In this document: piece after piece, positions 1 through 8,841 of the stretch
Layout of the letters: the number at the start of each line of letters is the position of its first letter
Numbering within the stretch: the stretch's first letter is position 1
Origin: Chitinophagaceae bacterium
GTDB lineage: Bacteria; Bacteroidota; Bacteroidia; Chitinophagales; Chitinophagaceae
NCBI GenBank assembly: GCA_017307755.1
Contig: JAFKGQ010000008.1
Span: forward strand, 310,001 to 374,000
DNA length: 64,000 nucleotides
Direction of reading: 5' to 3'
Position numbers and translations under genes: made by a program
Notes under the pieces: model-generated
Told to the model about the DNA's origin: nothing
Database searches by the model: none
Seen by the model: only the letters and a program-made list of their open reading frames with translations

Positions 1-470
1 AGGAGGGGGAGATTTACAAGGTTACCGTCGAAGGTCTTAAAACTACCGCCCCCATCTACATGTTACCCGGCTATAAGAACAAAAAGATCGAGCTGGCTGG
101 CGACGCATTTGTCCTTTCGCCATTCGACCCACTGAATGTCTTCAGACACCGGCTAAGGGATTTCTTTGATTTTGACTACCAGATAGAGTGTTTTGTCCCC
201 GAGCCCAAACGGAAATATGGGTACTTTTCATTACCCATACTGGTCGGCGATACTTTTGTCGCCAGGATGGATTCAAAGGCTGACAGAAAGCAAGGGACGT
301 TGATCATTCACAATCTTCACTTCGAGCCGGGGAAACTGACCAAACCCATGATCGAAAAAGTCAGTGACGCCATCCGGGATTTTGCTGGATTCAACAGGTG
401 TAGCGGTATTACCATAAAAAAATCAAATGATAAGGCGGCTTTGAAGGCCATCAGATCAGTACTATTCTGA
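1..470 (+). CDS. YcaQ-family DNA glycosylase (winged-helix), C-terminal part
   Basis: This is the 3' end of a gene that enters from the left edge; the frame is open from base 3 and no start lies in the window. The visible ~155 residues match the C-terminal part of the YcaQ/AlkX family of winged-helix DNA glycosylases, which unhook interstrand crosslinks and alkylated bases. The family hallmarks are LSPFDPL, the block KRKYGYFSLPIL, and DSKADRKQGTL. The ATG at 60 lies inside the conserved domain, so it is not the real start. It is followed by 184 bp of non-coding DNA. The family assignment is fairly sure; the substrate is not visible here. Confidence 0.8.
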   Translation, partial: EGEIYKVTVEGLKTTAPIYMLPGYKNKKIELAGDAFVLSPFDPLNVFRHRLRDFFDFDYQIECFVPEPKRKYGYFSLPILVGDTFVARMDSKADRKQGTLIIHNLHFEPGKLTKPMIEKVSDAIRDFAGFNRCSGITIKKSNDKAALKAIRSVLF

Positions 471-627
471 TAGCCATTCCCAATAGTTATCGCGATGAAC
501 GACTTTTGTTAATGGAGGATGATACTCGTTCAAAAATGCAGTTGGAAAACGGGCCTTTGCTTTCGGGTTCCATTTCAGTTCATAAGCAGATAGCTTTTTA
601 TCATTTTTAGCGAATTGAAATTTACTC

Positions 628-645
628 TATCTTACTATCAAGATA
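628..645 (+). promoter_or_regulatory. Possible promoter with inverted repeat before the DUF2891 gene
   Basis: TATCTTAC at 628-635 resembles the Bacteroidota -7 box (TAnnTTTG, two mismatches) and ends 20 nt before the ATG at 655, the usual spacing in this window. It forms the left arm of a perfect 6-bp inverted repeat, TATCTT-N6-AAGATA, which could be an operator. There is no good -33 element. Confidence 0.3.
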
Positions 646-654
646 CATACGCAC

Positions 655-1767
655 ATGACAACTTCTTCCACCATTCGACTTGCTCTCCTGACCATCTTCG
701 TTTATCTCCTGTATACAGTTGACACCCTCGCCCAGGACAACCCTCATTTTGCGGCAAAATTAAACAGGATCGAACTCACCCTCACAGGCGCCTCCCACTT
801 TGCCGACCTGCCCCTGCGCTGTATGCAACGGGAATTCCCTTACAAAACAGGCATTGCCTTCGCCGACAGCACCCTGGCTGTAAAACCCAGAAATTATCAT
901 CCCGCTTTCTACGGCTGCTTCGACTGGCATTCCAGCGTACACGGACATTGGATGTTGATCCGTTTGTTAAGACTATTCCCTTCCATGCCCCGGGCCGCAG
1001 AAATCCGGCAGAAATTAGAAGAGAACCTGACCGCGGAGAACATCGCGACTGAAATGAAGATCTTCGCCATGCCCGACAACAAAAGTTTTGAACGCACCTA
1101 CGGCTGGGCCTGGCTCCTCCAATTACAAAATGAATTATTAAAATGGGACGATCCCTTTGCCAAAAAATTACGGGACAATGTGGCGCCATTGGCACGGCAG
1201 CTTTCCGCGATGTTCATTGAATATCTCCCAAAGATGCAATATCCCATCAGGATCGGTGAGCATTCCAACCTGGCCTTTGGCTTGCGCCTGGCATTCGATT
1301 ATGCCGAACAGGCAAAGGATACAGCGCTCAAACAAAGTATCATACAGACAGCCCTGCGTTTTTATCAGAATGACACGAATTATCCCCTCTCCTGGGAGCC
1401 GGGCGGTAATGATTTCCTAAGCCCCGGGCTGGAAGAAGCAGACCTCATGTGGAGGGTCCTGCCGGCAGCGGACTATCAACGCTGGCTCGTCAAATTCCTT
1501 CCTGGTATTACAAGCAGCGACTTCAATCTCGAACCCGGTGTGGTAAAGGATAGGACGGACGGCAAGCTGGTCCACCTGGACGGCCTGAACCTCAGCCGAG
1601 CATGGGACCTCTTTGGTATCGCAAGACATTTCCCGGCTGGTAAAACACAGCTGTATAAAGTTGCTAACAGACATCTCAACGTAGCCTTGCCCAATGTCGC
1701 CAGCGGGAATTATATGGGGGAACACTGGCTGGCTTCTTTTGCAGTGTATGCGTTGACCATGCAGTGA
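655..1767 (+). CDS. DUF2891 family protein, exported
   Basis: The 370-residue product starts with a signal peptide (hydrophobic stretch LALLTIFVYLLYTV, likely cleavage after TLAQ). The mature part matches the DUF2891 family: a helical, probably (alpha/alpha) toroid-like protein. Recognisable blocks are YHPAFYGCFDWHSSVHGHW near residue 82, followed by RTYGWAWLLQL. Conserved His, Trp and Cys in the first block hint at an active site, but the family has no established reaction. It stands alone in front of the ECF sigma gene with a 58-bp gap. The function is unknown; periplasmic location is inferred. Confidence 0.75.
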   Translation: MTTSSTIRLALLTIFVYLLYTVDTLAQDNPHFAAKLNRIELTLTGASHFADLPLRCMQREFPYKTGIAFADSTLAVKPRNYHPAFYGCFDWHSSVHGHWMLIRLLRLFPSMPRAAEIRQKLEENLTAENIATEMKIFAMPDNKSFERTYGWAWLLQLQNELLKWDDPFAKKLRDNVAPLARQLSAMFIEYLPKMQYPIRIGEHSNLAFGLRLAFDYAEQAKDTALKQSIIQTALRFYQNDTNYPLSWEPGGNDFLSPGLEEADLMWRVLPAADYQRWLVKFLPGITSSDFNLEPGVVKDRTDGKLVHLDGLNLSRAWDLFGIARHFPAGKTQLYKVANRHLNVALPNVASGNYMGEHWLASFAVYALTMQ

Positions 1768-1784
1768 TTTTAAAACATTTTCAA

Positions 1785-1792
1785 TACCTTTA
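1785..1792 (+). promoter_or_regulatory. -7 promoter box for the ECF sigma gene
   Basis: TACCTTTA differs in one base from the Bacteroidota -7 consensus TAnnTTTG. It ends 24 nt before the in-frame TTG at 1817 and 33 nt before the ATG at 1826. No clear -33 TTTG is present. Confidence 0.35.
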
Positions 1793-1825
1793 ATCAGGTT
1801 TCCAACTAAATCTTGATTGCTTTCG

Positions 1826-2389
1826 ATGCCTACTACACCATCTGAGGAAGACATTCTTTCGCTGTTCAGACGCTTGTCCAATACATCGGATCAGGCCGCT
1901 CTATGGCAATTGCACACACATTACTTTCATCGGATCTATGCCTACGTCCTGGCCATCGTCGGGCAGAAAGAGGCAGCCGAAGAGATCACAAATGATATAT
2001 TTGTAGACATCTGGCAGGGACGTCATCTGCTGGCGAATGTCACCAGACCGGAGATCTATCTTTTTGTCTGCGCAAAAAACAAAGCTGTCCGGCACCTGAA
2101 AAAGAAGTCCATGACATTCGAGTCACTGGACGAGCTCCGGGACATCGAATGTGTGCTGGAAAAAGACCCTTATGAACTGCTCATCAGCAGCGAAATGCTG
2201 AAATATATCAACGACGCCATCGCCGCCCTCCCACCCAAATGCAGGATGATCTTCCGGCTGGTGAAGGAAAACAACCTTAAATACCGCGAAGTAGCCGAAT
2301 TGCTGGAGATCTCGGAAAAGACGGTGGAGAACCAAATGACCATCGCCCTGAAAAAGCTAAGCGCCTCCATCCTGTTCAAGCTGGTATAG
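1826..2389 (+). CDS. ECF RNA polymerase sigma factor (FecI/SigZ-like, Bacteroidota SusCD type)
   Basis: This 187-residue sigma-70 family protein has region 2 (HRIYAYVLAIVGQKEAAEEITNDIFVDIWQ) and region 4 with the helix-turn-helix LKYREVAELLEISEKTVENQM near the C-terminus. ECF factors lack regions 1 and 3 and direct RNA polymerase to a small regulon, held in check by a membrane anti-sigma. Here the anti-sigma is the FecR-like product that starts about 200 bp downstream, followed by SusC and SusD, the classic trans-envelope signalling arrangement. The ATG at 1826 is preferred; an in-frame TTG at 1817 adds three residues and fits the promoter spacing slightly better. Confidence 0.9.
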   Translation: MPTTPSEEDILSLFRRLSNTSDQAALWQLHTHYFHRIYAYVLAIVGQKEAAEEITNDIFVDIWQGRHLLANVTRPEIYLFVCAKNKAVRHLKKKSMTFESLDELRDIECVLEKDPYELLISSEMLKYINDAIAALPPKCRMIFRLVKENNLKYREVAELLEISEKTVENQMTIALKKLSASILFKLV

Positions 2390-2441
2390 CAATATCCAAC
2401 CCTCGCCGGAGGCCGTCCTGAAAAAAATTTCTTTTCCTTTT

Positions 2442-2522
2442 GGGGGTAACCACCCCATACATGTCTCCTTCCACATATATGTCCGGAAGACGGTCTTCTG
2501 AAAAATATAGCCCGTCTTCGGG
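2442..2522 (+). promoter_or_regulatory. Structured leader/promoter region of fecR-susCD
   Basis: The gap between sigma and FecR genes holds an A/T run, then GGGGT-AACC-ACCCC (2443-2456), a perfect GAAGAC-G-GTCTTC dyad (2486-2498) and a CCCG-TCTT-CGGG hairpin (2511-2522). From general familiarity, Bacteroidota FecR genes often have a GGGGTA...CC block upstream that is thought to be the cognate ECF promoter. I did not verify spacing to a -10 motif, so the promoter role is inferred. Confidence 0.3.
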
Positions 2523-2591
2523 AAAAATCTAATGTCGGGCCTTTGGCCAACGAACCTTCGGTCCGTTCTAAGCACCATATACCTATTAAAT

Positions 2592-3662
2592 ATGCCCCCA
2601 AAAAGGCTATGGGAATTATTGTCCCGGAAATATAATAACGAGCTCACCCCGGAAGAGCAGGAAGAGCTGGAGCAGTTGCTCCGGGAGCACCGGGACGTAT
2701 TCGAATTGAACGAGACATTCTCCCGGCTGAAAGACATGCCGGTGCAGCCCCTTACTACCCCCGCGGATGAAGAAAGGAGCAGACAGGCCATCGCCGCCCG
2801 GCTCCCCCCTCCTCCCCTTGCCAGGTCCCCCAAAAAACTTTTACGATGGGCCGCGGCGGCATGCGCTGTCCTCATCGTAGCCGGCATATGGTTCTACCAT
2901 CTGAAAACCACCCCATCCCCCCTCCCCGGAAGCCAGAACGAAGTAGCCACCAGCACGTCAAAATCAAAAGTGCTGCTGCCCGACGGCTCCACCGTCATCC
3001 TCAACAGACAAAGTAAACTCGTATATAACAAGGATTTTGGCGTGAACAAAAGAGAGATCAGCCTCACGGGAGAAGCTTATTTCGACATCGCCAAAAATGA
3101 AGCCATCCCCCTCACCGTAGTCGCCGGTCCCATACAGATAAAGGTCATGGGCACCGCCTTTAATGTCAGGGCCTATACAGGGGATTCCACCATCGAAACC
3201 TCTCTGATCAGGGGAAGCATCGAGGTTAGCTCGTCCGATGACCCGGAAAGATCGATACGTATGCGTCCCAATGAGAAGATCATATTCGGCAAGAACAACA
3301 CCCCTTCTCCTATTTCCCCCGGCGCAAAAAGCGCTCAGGGCAGCAAGCCCGCTCAGATCTTTGTCCAGATGAATCGGATACAGCCCAATCCGATAGACAG
3401 CACCATCAACGAGATCGTCTGGGTACAGGATAAACTCGTCTTTAGCAAAGAGCCTTTTTATAGCCTGGCAAAAAAAATGGAAAGATGGTACCAGGTCAGG
3501 ATCAGGTTTAAGGACAAGATCTCCGAACAGCTGTCCCTGACAGGATCGTTAGAAAAAGAGAGCCTCACGGAAGCATTGGATGCCTTACGACAGCTGACAC
3601 CCTTTAATTATCAGATTGATAGCGGCGTTGTCACTATCAGTAAAAATAATAAACCCGATTAA
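2592..3662 (+). CDS. FecR-family anti-sigma factor
   Basis: This 356-residue membrane protein has a cytoplasmic helical N-terminus that binds sigma (ending near residue 80), one membrane segment (LLRWAAAACAVLIVAGIWF, about residues 83-103), a periplasmic FecR beta domain beginning at the block KVLLPDGSTVILN and including LTGEAYFDI and VMGTAFNVRAY, and a C-terminal DUF4974/STN-like domain (LTGSLEKESLTEALDAL). It passes a signal from the TonB-dependent SusC receptor to the sigma factor encoded upstream. The start chosen is the ATG at 2592 (MPPKRLWELL); a further in-frame ATG at 2532 would add 20 residues unlike the family. Confidence 0.92.
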   Translation: MPPKRLWELLSRKYNNELTPEEQEELEQLLREHRDVFELNETFSRLKDMPVQPLTTPADEERSRQAIAARLPPPPLARSPKKLLRWAAAACAVLIVAGIWFYHLKTTPSPLPGSQNEVATSTSKSKVLLPDGSTVILNRQSKLVYNKDFGVNKREISLTGEAYFDIAKNEAIPLTVVAGPIQIKVMGTAFNVRAYTGDSTIETSLIRGSIEVSSSDDPERSIRMRPNEKIIFGKNNTPSPISPGAKSAQGSKPAQIFVQMNRIQPNPIDSTINEIVWVQDKLVFSKEPFYSLAKKMERWYQVRIRFKDKISEQLSLTGSLEKESLTEALDALRQLTPFNYQIDSGVVTISKNNKPD

Positions 3663-3809
3663 CTAACCAAATAACAACGCATGAGCAATATGTAAAAAGG
3701 GTAGCAAACAAAAAGGGAGATGCTCGCAACACCTCCCCATTATGTCAGGAATCAGGGTCTGCCGTATGAAAGAAGGCCCTTTATTGTATTACCTAACAAT
3801 TTTAAAGGT

Positions 3810-6800
3810 ATGATTTTTTTTAAAGCTAACTGCGGTTGGAAAGTGACCTTTTTTCCCATCGCGATGAGATGGATTATGAGAATCTCTTTCTTCATCACCA
3901 CGATCTTCAGCTTGCATATGGCGGCATTTGCTTATTCGCAGAAGACGATAAGCATCAACGCCAGAAAAGAACCTTTGGGGAATGTGCTGACCCAGATAGA
4001 GAAGCACTCCGATTACCGGTTTTTGTACAACGACAACCCCATTTTTGAAAAGAACAGGATCACCCTTTCCGTCACGAACGCCAGCCTCGACGAAGTGATG
4101 AACAAAGTGCTGGAAGGTACCGGGCTCTCCTACAGCGTCAACAAAAAAGATCTCGTCATACTGGTCGATACCCGGGGGGGAAACCAGCTAAGACCCGTCA
4201 CCGGCCTGGTCAAAAATGAAAAAGGCGAACCGCTGGCCGGCGTAAGCGTCTCTGTCAAAGGCACCACCAAAGGGACTTCTACCAATCTCACAGGAGAATT
4301 TACCATCGACGCAAACAAGGGCGACGTGTTGATATTTTCCTCCATAGGCATGGAAACCCAGGTCGTGACCATTACGGATCAGACACAGCTCAACATCACC
4401 CTCAAGACAAAGGCCAGCCAGCAGGATGAGATCGTAGTAGTAGGCTACGGCACGCTCAGCAGCAAGGAGATCTCCAGCGCCGTCACGCACCTTTCCGCCA
4501 GGGACCTGCTGACCACGAGCTCCAACAGCCCCCTGATGTCCCTCCAGGGTAAGGTGGCAGGGCTTTCCGTCACCAATACAGCCGCCGCGGACCCCAACTC
4601 TACTCCCAGCATCCAACTGCGGGGTGTTTCCTCCCGGGATGCCGGCCTGGGACCATTGTACGTGATCAACGGCATACCCGGAGGCAACCTCGACAATATC
4701 AATCAAAACGATATTGAATCCGTCGACATCCTGAAAGGAGGCGCGGCATCCGCCATCTACGGCACCCGGGGCAGCAACGGCGTGATCCTGATCACCACAA
4801 AAAAAGGCAGCTCCGAACCCCGGACATTCTATGACGGCTACACGGGTTTTGATTTTGCTACAAACAAGCTCCATGTGCTGTCAAAAGATCAGTTCCTGGC
4901 GCAAAAACGTGGGGTGGACTTTGGCGGCAACACCGACTGGATGAAGGCTGTGAGCAGGGATTTTGCCTTTTCTCAAAAACATACGCTACAATTCTCCGGC
5001 GGCAGCGCCAGGACCAACTACATAGCCACGCTCGATTACAGAAGGGCGGAAGGCATCGACCTGCGCGCCTCTAAAGAGGAGTATGGAGGACGTATCAATA
5101 TCAACCATCGTTCCGCCAACAACCTTTTTGATATGTCCCTGAATGTCGCCCCCCGCTATGCCCATACTAACCGGGCGGATTACAGCGGCTTCAACTATGC
5201 TTTGACCCTCAACCCCACCCTTTCCGTCCTTGACAGCACTGGCAAATACGCTTATATCACCACCGGCTTTTTTGCCAACAATCCCGTGGAAGTGCCAAAG
5301 GTCATACTCGCCCCCCAGGAAATAAAATACCTCGACATCAACGGTTCCATCAGGATGAACATCCTGAGCAACCTGAACACCATTGTCACCCTCGGTGAGG
5401 TCACCTCCTCATTCAGGAACGAGGATTTTACGCCGTCCACCGTGAGCTGGGTGCAGCAAATAAATGGGGGCACCGGTCGTAACTACGCGCAACAGTCGCT
5501 GGACGAGAACGATCAGAAAAGCTTCGAGTGGCTGGGCAATTATTCATTGAGCTTAAAAAAACACTCGGTCAAGCTGCTGGCGGGGTACTCCTACCAATAC
5601 TTTACCTCGTCCGGCTTTAACGCATCCAACCAGCAATTCCCTTCCGACGCCCTGACGTATAACAACCTGGGCTCCGGGTTATGGAACCTCCAGGCCGGGC
5701 AAAACGGCGTCGGCTCCTATAAGAACAGTTCAAAACTCATCGCCTTTTTTGGCAGATTGAATTATGACTTCGATCAGAAATACTATCTGTCCGCCAGCAT
5801 CAGACGGGAAGGCTCCTCCAAGTTCGGGTACAACAACAAATGGGGAAATTTCCCGGCCGTTTCGGTAGCCTGGAGGATCCACCGCGAGAACTTTTTGAGT
5901 AACGTCAACTGGCTGAACGAGCTAAAGCTGAGGGCGGACTATGGAGCCACGGGCAACCAGGATTTTGGGAATTATCTTTCCCTGGACACCTACAGCGGGT
6001 ATGGATATTATGTATATAACGGCTCCACCTACCAGGTATGGGGTCCCAGCCAGAACACCAACTACAACCTCCGGTGGGAAAGAGCAAACAACTTCAACAT
6101 AGGCGCCGACTTTTCCGTGCTCAATAACAGGGTTTCCGGCAGTCTTAACTATTATATCCGTACCAATAAAGATCTGTTGGGATGGTATAACGTCCCCAAT
6201 CCGCCGAATGTCCAGGGACAAACCTATGTCAACGTAGGTACCATGAAAAATTCCGGTCTGGAGATCCAGCTGACTGGCCAGGCCGTCCGTGCAAAGTACT
6301 TTTCTTATTCGGTCACTTTTATCGGCGCCACCAACAATAATAAATTTGTTTCCTTCTCCAATGACCTCTTCCAGGGACAGAAATACATCGATGTGGTCGG
6401 CATGCCCGCGCCCGGCAGTCCCGGTAATATCCAACGGCTGCAGGAGGATCAGCGGATCGGCAGCTTTTATATGATGAAGTCCGCCGGGGTGGATAACACC
6501 GGGGCCTTACTGGTATATAATAAAAAAGGCGAGGTCATCACAGGCGACAAAGCCAACAATGACGACAGGAGGTTTGTAGGCAACGGGCTCCCCCAATTCA
6601 CCGCCAGCCTGGGCAACACCTTCAACTATAAGAACTGGGACCTGAGCGTCTTTCTCAGAGGCGCTTTTGGCTATAGATTGTTCAATACAGCGGCCTTCTA
6701 TCTCGGTACGCCCGTTACACAACAAAATGCCAATGTGCTGACTTCGGCGTATAATGGCAGCAAATACTCCAAACTTACCAATCCTTCCACTTATTCCGTA

Positions 6801-7061
6801 TTGTCGGATTATTTCCTCGAGTCCGGAGATTTTGTAAAGATCGCCAATGTCTCATTGGGATACACGCAGCCGTTGACCATAAAATACCTGCGCTCCGTGC
6901 GTTTGTATGCGACGGGAAGGAACCTGCACACCTTTACAAAATTCAAGGGCGGGGACCCCGACCTCGTACAGGTAAATGGCCTTTACCCGGGCGTCAACAG
7001 CACACTGAACTATTATCCTTCCACCCTCCAGTTGCTGGTGGGGCTGCAACTCAATTTTTAA
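3810..7061 (+). CDS. SusC/RagA-type TonB-dependent outer-membrane receptor with STN signalling domain
   Basis: This ~1083-residue outer-membrane protein imports an oligomeric nutrient with the SusD lipoprotein encoded next. After a long signal peptide (ending AFAYSQ) comes an STN domain (ISINARKEPLGNVLTQIEKHSDYRFLY), which contacts FecR. A carboxypeptidase-like domain follows (VTGLVKNEKGEPLAGVSV), then the plug with VVVGYGTLSSKEISSAV and the SusC signature DILKGGAASAIYGTRGSNGVILITTK, then a large beta barrel ending in LNF-stop. The STN domain together with neighbouring sigma and FecR shows a transcription-inducing receptor. Candidate starts are 3720, 3810 and 3864; 3810 is preferred. No glycoside hydrolase is linked, so the substrate is unknown. 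Confidence 0.93.
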   Translation: MIFFKANCGWKVTFFPIAMRWIMRISFFITTIFSLHMAAFAYSQKTISINARKEPLGNVLTQIEKHSDYRFLYNDNPIFEKNRITLSVTNASLDEVMNKVLEGTGLSYSVNKKDLVILVDTRGGNQLRPVTGLVKNEKGEPLAGVSVSVKGTTKGTSTNLTGEFTIDANKGDVLIFSSIGMETQVVTITDQTQLNITLKTKASQQDEIVVVGYGTLSSKEISSAVTHLSARDLLTTSSNSPLMSLQGKVAGLSVTNTAAADPNSTPSIQLRGVSSRDAGLGPLYVINGIPGGNLDNINQNDIESVDILKGGAASAIYGTRGSNGVILITTKKGSSEPRTFYDGYTGFDFATNKLHVLSKDQFLAQKRGVDFGGNTDWMKAVSRDFAFSQKHTLQFSGGSARTNYIATLDYRRAEGIDLRASKEEYGGRININHRSANNLFDMSLNVAPRYAHTNRADYSGFNYALTLNPTLSVLDSTGKYAYITTGFFANNPVEVPKVILAPQEIKYLDINGSIRMNILSNLNTIVTLGEVTSSFRNEDFTPSTVSWVQQINGGTGRNYAQQSLDENDQKSFEWLGNYSLSLKKHSVKLLAGYSYQYFTSSGFNASNQQFPSDALTYNNLGSGLWNLQAGQNGVGSYKNSSKLIAFFGRLNYDFDQKYYLSASIRREGSSKFGYNNKWGNFPAVSVAWRIHRENFLSNVNWLNELKLRADYGATGNQDFGNYLSLDTYSGYGYYVYNGSTYQVWGPSQNTNYNLRWERANNFNIGADFSVLNNRVSGSLNYYIRTNKDLLGWYNVPNPPNVQGQTYVNVGTMKNSGLEIQLTGQAVRAKYFSYSVTFIGATNNNKFVSFSNDLFQGQKYIDVVGMPAPGSPGNIQRLQEDQRIGSFYMMKSAGVDNTGALLVYNKKGEVITGDKANNDDRRFVGNGLPQFTASLGNTFNYKNWDLSVFLRGAFGYRLFNTAAFYLGTPVTQQNANVLTSAYNGSKYSKLTNPSTYSVLSDYFLESGDFVKIANVSLGYTQPLTIKYLRSVRLYATGRNLHTFTKFKGGDPDLVQVNGLYPGVNSTLNYYPSTLQLLVGLQLNF

Positions 7062-7079
7062 GACCAACCTTATTTACAC

Positions 7080-8807
7080 ATGATACAGAAATATTCTTTT
7101 AAGCATATCACCGGCATTGCCATGCTTTCCATTTTGCTGGTAGCCGGCAGCTGTACCAAGCTGGATGAGCAGTTGTATGACAAGATCACCTCCGCCAACT
7201 TCCTGCAAACAAAGGATGATGTCATCAGGGATTTTCTACGGGCCTTTGAACATTCATACTGGAGCATACAGGGAGGCTCGACTTTTATGTTACAGGAGAA
7301 CAGCAGCGACGAGTGTATGACGCTCAACAGACAAGGGGATTGGTACGACGGCGGGCAATACCAGCGGGTGCATTACCATACCTGGACACCCAACGACGGT
7401 TATACCAACGATGCGTGGAACGCTTTCTATCAGGGGATCAACCTTGCCACCAACTCCCTCGAAGACATGCAGGCCATCAGCAACCCAGGCAAGTTCTCCC
7501 TCACCCAGACAGATATCGACGACTTTATGGCGGAGTTAAAAGTGCTCAGGGCCTGGCTTACCTTACGGGCTTTTGATTTCTACAGGAATATCGTCCTCGT
7601 CACAAAGGTCAAAGGACAGACACAGGGCGGGCCGCAAGTCACCCCCCAGGAGACATTTAATTTCATCGAAAAAGAGCTAAAGGATGCCATCCCCAAGCTA
7701 CGCGTCGCGGCTGATCTGGGTGCTAACGCCATCGGGAGGTGGACACAGGCCGGCGCCGCAGCGCTGCTGGTGCGGCTATACCTGAATGCAAAAGCGTATA
7801 CAGGAGTAGACAAGTTCTCAGACTGCGCCGCCGTCTGCCAGGATATCATCGGCGGCAAATATGGCGCCTATGCCCTGGAGACAAGATGGGATGCGCCTTT
7901 TGATTATAACAATGCCACGTCCAAAGAAACCATCTTTGGCTTCCCCGGCAGCTTTGGCCTCACTCACTGGCAATACGATGGCGGCATGTACTGGTGGATG
8001 CTGCCGTACCAGGCCCCCCGTTACTTCGGGTTCACGGATTTTGGGGACGCCAATCCAAAATATGCTTTGCAGCCCGGCAGGGATGTGGACAGCGTGGAAT
8101 ATGGCTTCTCCCTGGGTAAACCCTTTATAAAATTCCAGAAGTATCCCGATGACTACCGGCTGGCAAAGTATAAGAACCTCGGCAACAGCAAAAGGAATGG
8201 CATGTTCCTGTACGGCTATCTGCCGTATATCAACAAGAATGGAAACCCCGACACAGTGAGAGGCAACAAGGGCCCCTATCCCCTGTTCCTCCGCGACCAG
8301 GTTGGGATGTTCCTGGATGCCAGACCGGGTACGACCATCGCGGACAAAGAATCCGACATGAACCACGCAGATCATAATTCGGGCGTCTTCCCCGTCAAAT
8401 ATCCTTACTACCCCAGCGACGATCCCAATAAGATCGCATCCGCCTATGCGGAGATACGGCTGGCAGAGATCTACTATTCCCTTGCCGAATGCAAATACAG
8501 GGCAGGGGATAAGGCCGGTGCCGCCGTACTACTCAACACCGTAAGAGCAAGAAATTATCCGCCCGGCTCGCCGAGCCTGTACAATCCCGACGGCAGCCAG
8601 CTTACCGATCAGGAAATGCTGGATGAATGGGGCCGTGAATTTCTGGTAGAGAGCAGAAGACGTACAGACCTCGTTCGCTGGGGCGTTTTCAGCACAGGCA
8701 CCTGGTGGGATAAGAAGCCTGATGCAGACAATCACACCGACATTTTTCCCATCGGGCTAAATGTACTGAACGTGAGTACGCAGTTGAAGCAGAATCCGGG
8801 ATATTAA
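7080..8807 (+). CDS. SusD/RagB-family nutrient-binding lipoprotein
   Basis: This 575-residue surface lipoprotein pairs with the SusC receptor 18 bp upstream and forms the lid over its barrel. The lipobox is LVAGSC with Cys25 as the lipid site. TPR-like helical repeats follow, including the family block ELKVLRAWLTLRAFDFYRNI, and the conserved C-terminal region EIRLAEIYYSLAECKYRAGD ... LLNTVRARN ... EWGREFLVESRRRTDLVRWG. Length is normal. The bound sugar or peptide cannot be read from sequence. A strong hairpin terminator follows directly. Confidence 0.93.
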   Translation: MIQKYSFKHITGIAMLSILLVAGSCTKLDEQLYDKITSANFLQTKDDVIRDFLRAFEHSYWSIQGGSTFMLQENSSDECMTLNRQGDWYDGGQYQRVHYHTWTPNDGYTNDAWNAFYQGINLATNSLEDMQAISNPGKFSLTQTDIDDFMAELKVLRAWLTLRAFDFYRNIVLVTKVKGQTQGGPQVTPQETFNFIEKELKDAIPKLRVAADLGANAIGRWTQAGAAALLVRLYLNAKAYTGVDKFSDCAAVCQDIIGGKYGAYALETRWDAPFDYNNATSKETIFGFPGSFGLTHWQYDGGMYWWMLPYQAPRYFGFTDFGDANPKYALQPGRDVDSVEYGFSLGKPFIKFQKYPDDYRLAKYKNLGNSKRNGMFLYGYLPYINKNGNPDTVRGNKGPYPLFLRDQVGMFLDARPGTTIADKESDMNHADHNSGVFPVKYPYYPSDDPNKIASAYAEIRLAEIYYSLAECKYRAGDKAGAAVLLNTVRARNYPPGSPSLYNPDGSQLTDQEMLDEWGREFLVESRRRTDLVRWGVFSTGTWWDKKPDADNHTDIFPIGLNVLNVSTQLKQNPGY

Positions 8808-8813
8808 TAAATG

Positions 8814-8837
8814 CCCCCGGCTCTGCCGGGGGTTCTT
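8814..8837 (+). terminator. Intrinsic terminator after susD (probably bidirectional)
   Basis: An 8-bp perfect GC-rich stem, CCCCCGGC / GCCGGGGG (8814-8821 and 8825-8832) with loop TCT, is followed by TTCTT. It lies between the convergent SusD and serine hydrolase genes and could serve both. Confidence 0.75.
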
Positions 8838-8841
8838 GCTA

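Noticed and set aside
4188..4874. 228-codon open frame antisense to SusC
   Set aside because: It covers the STN/plug coding region on the other strand and shows no coherent protein pattern.
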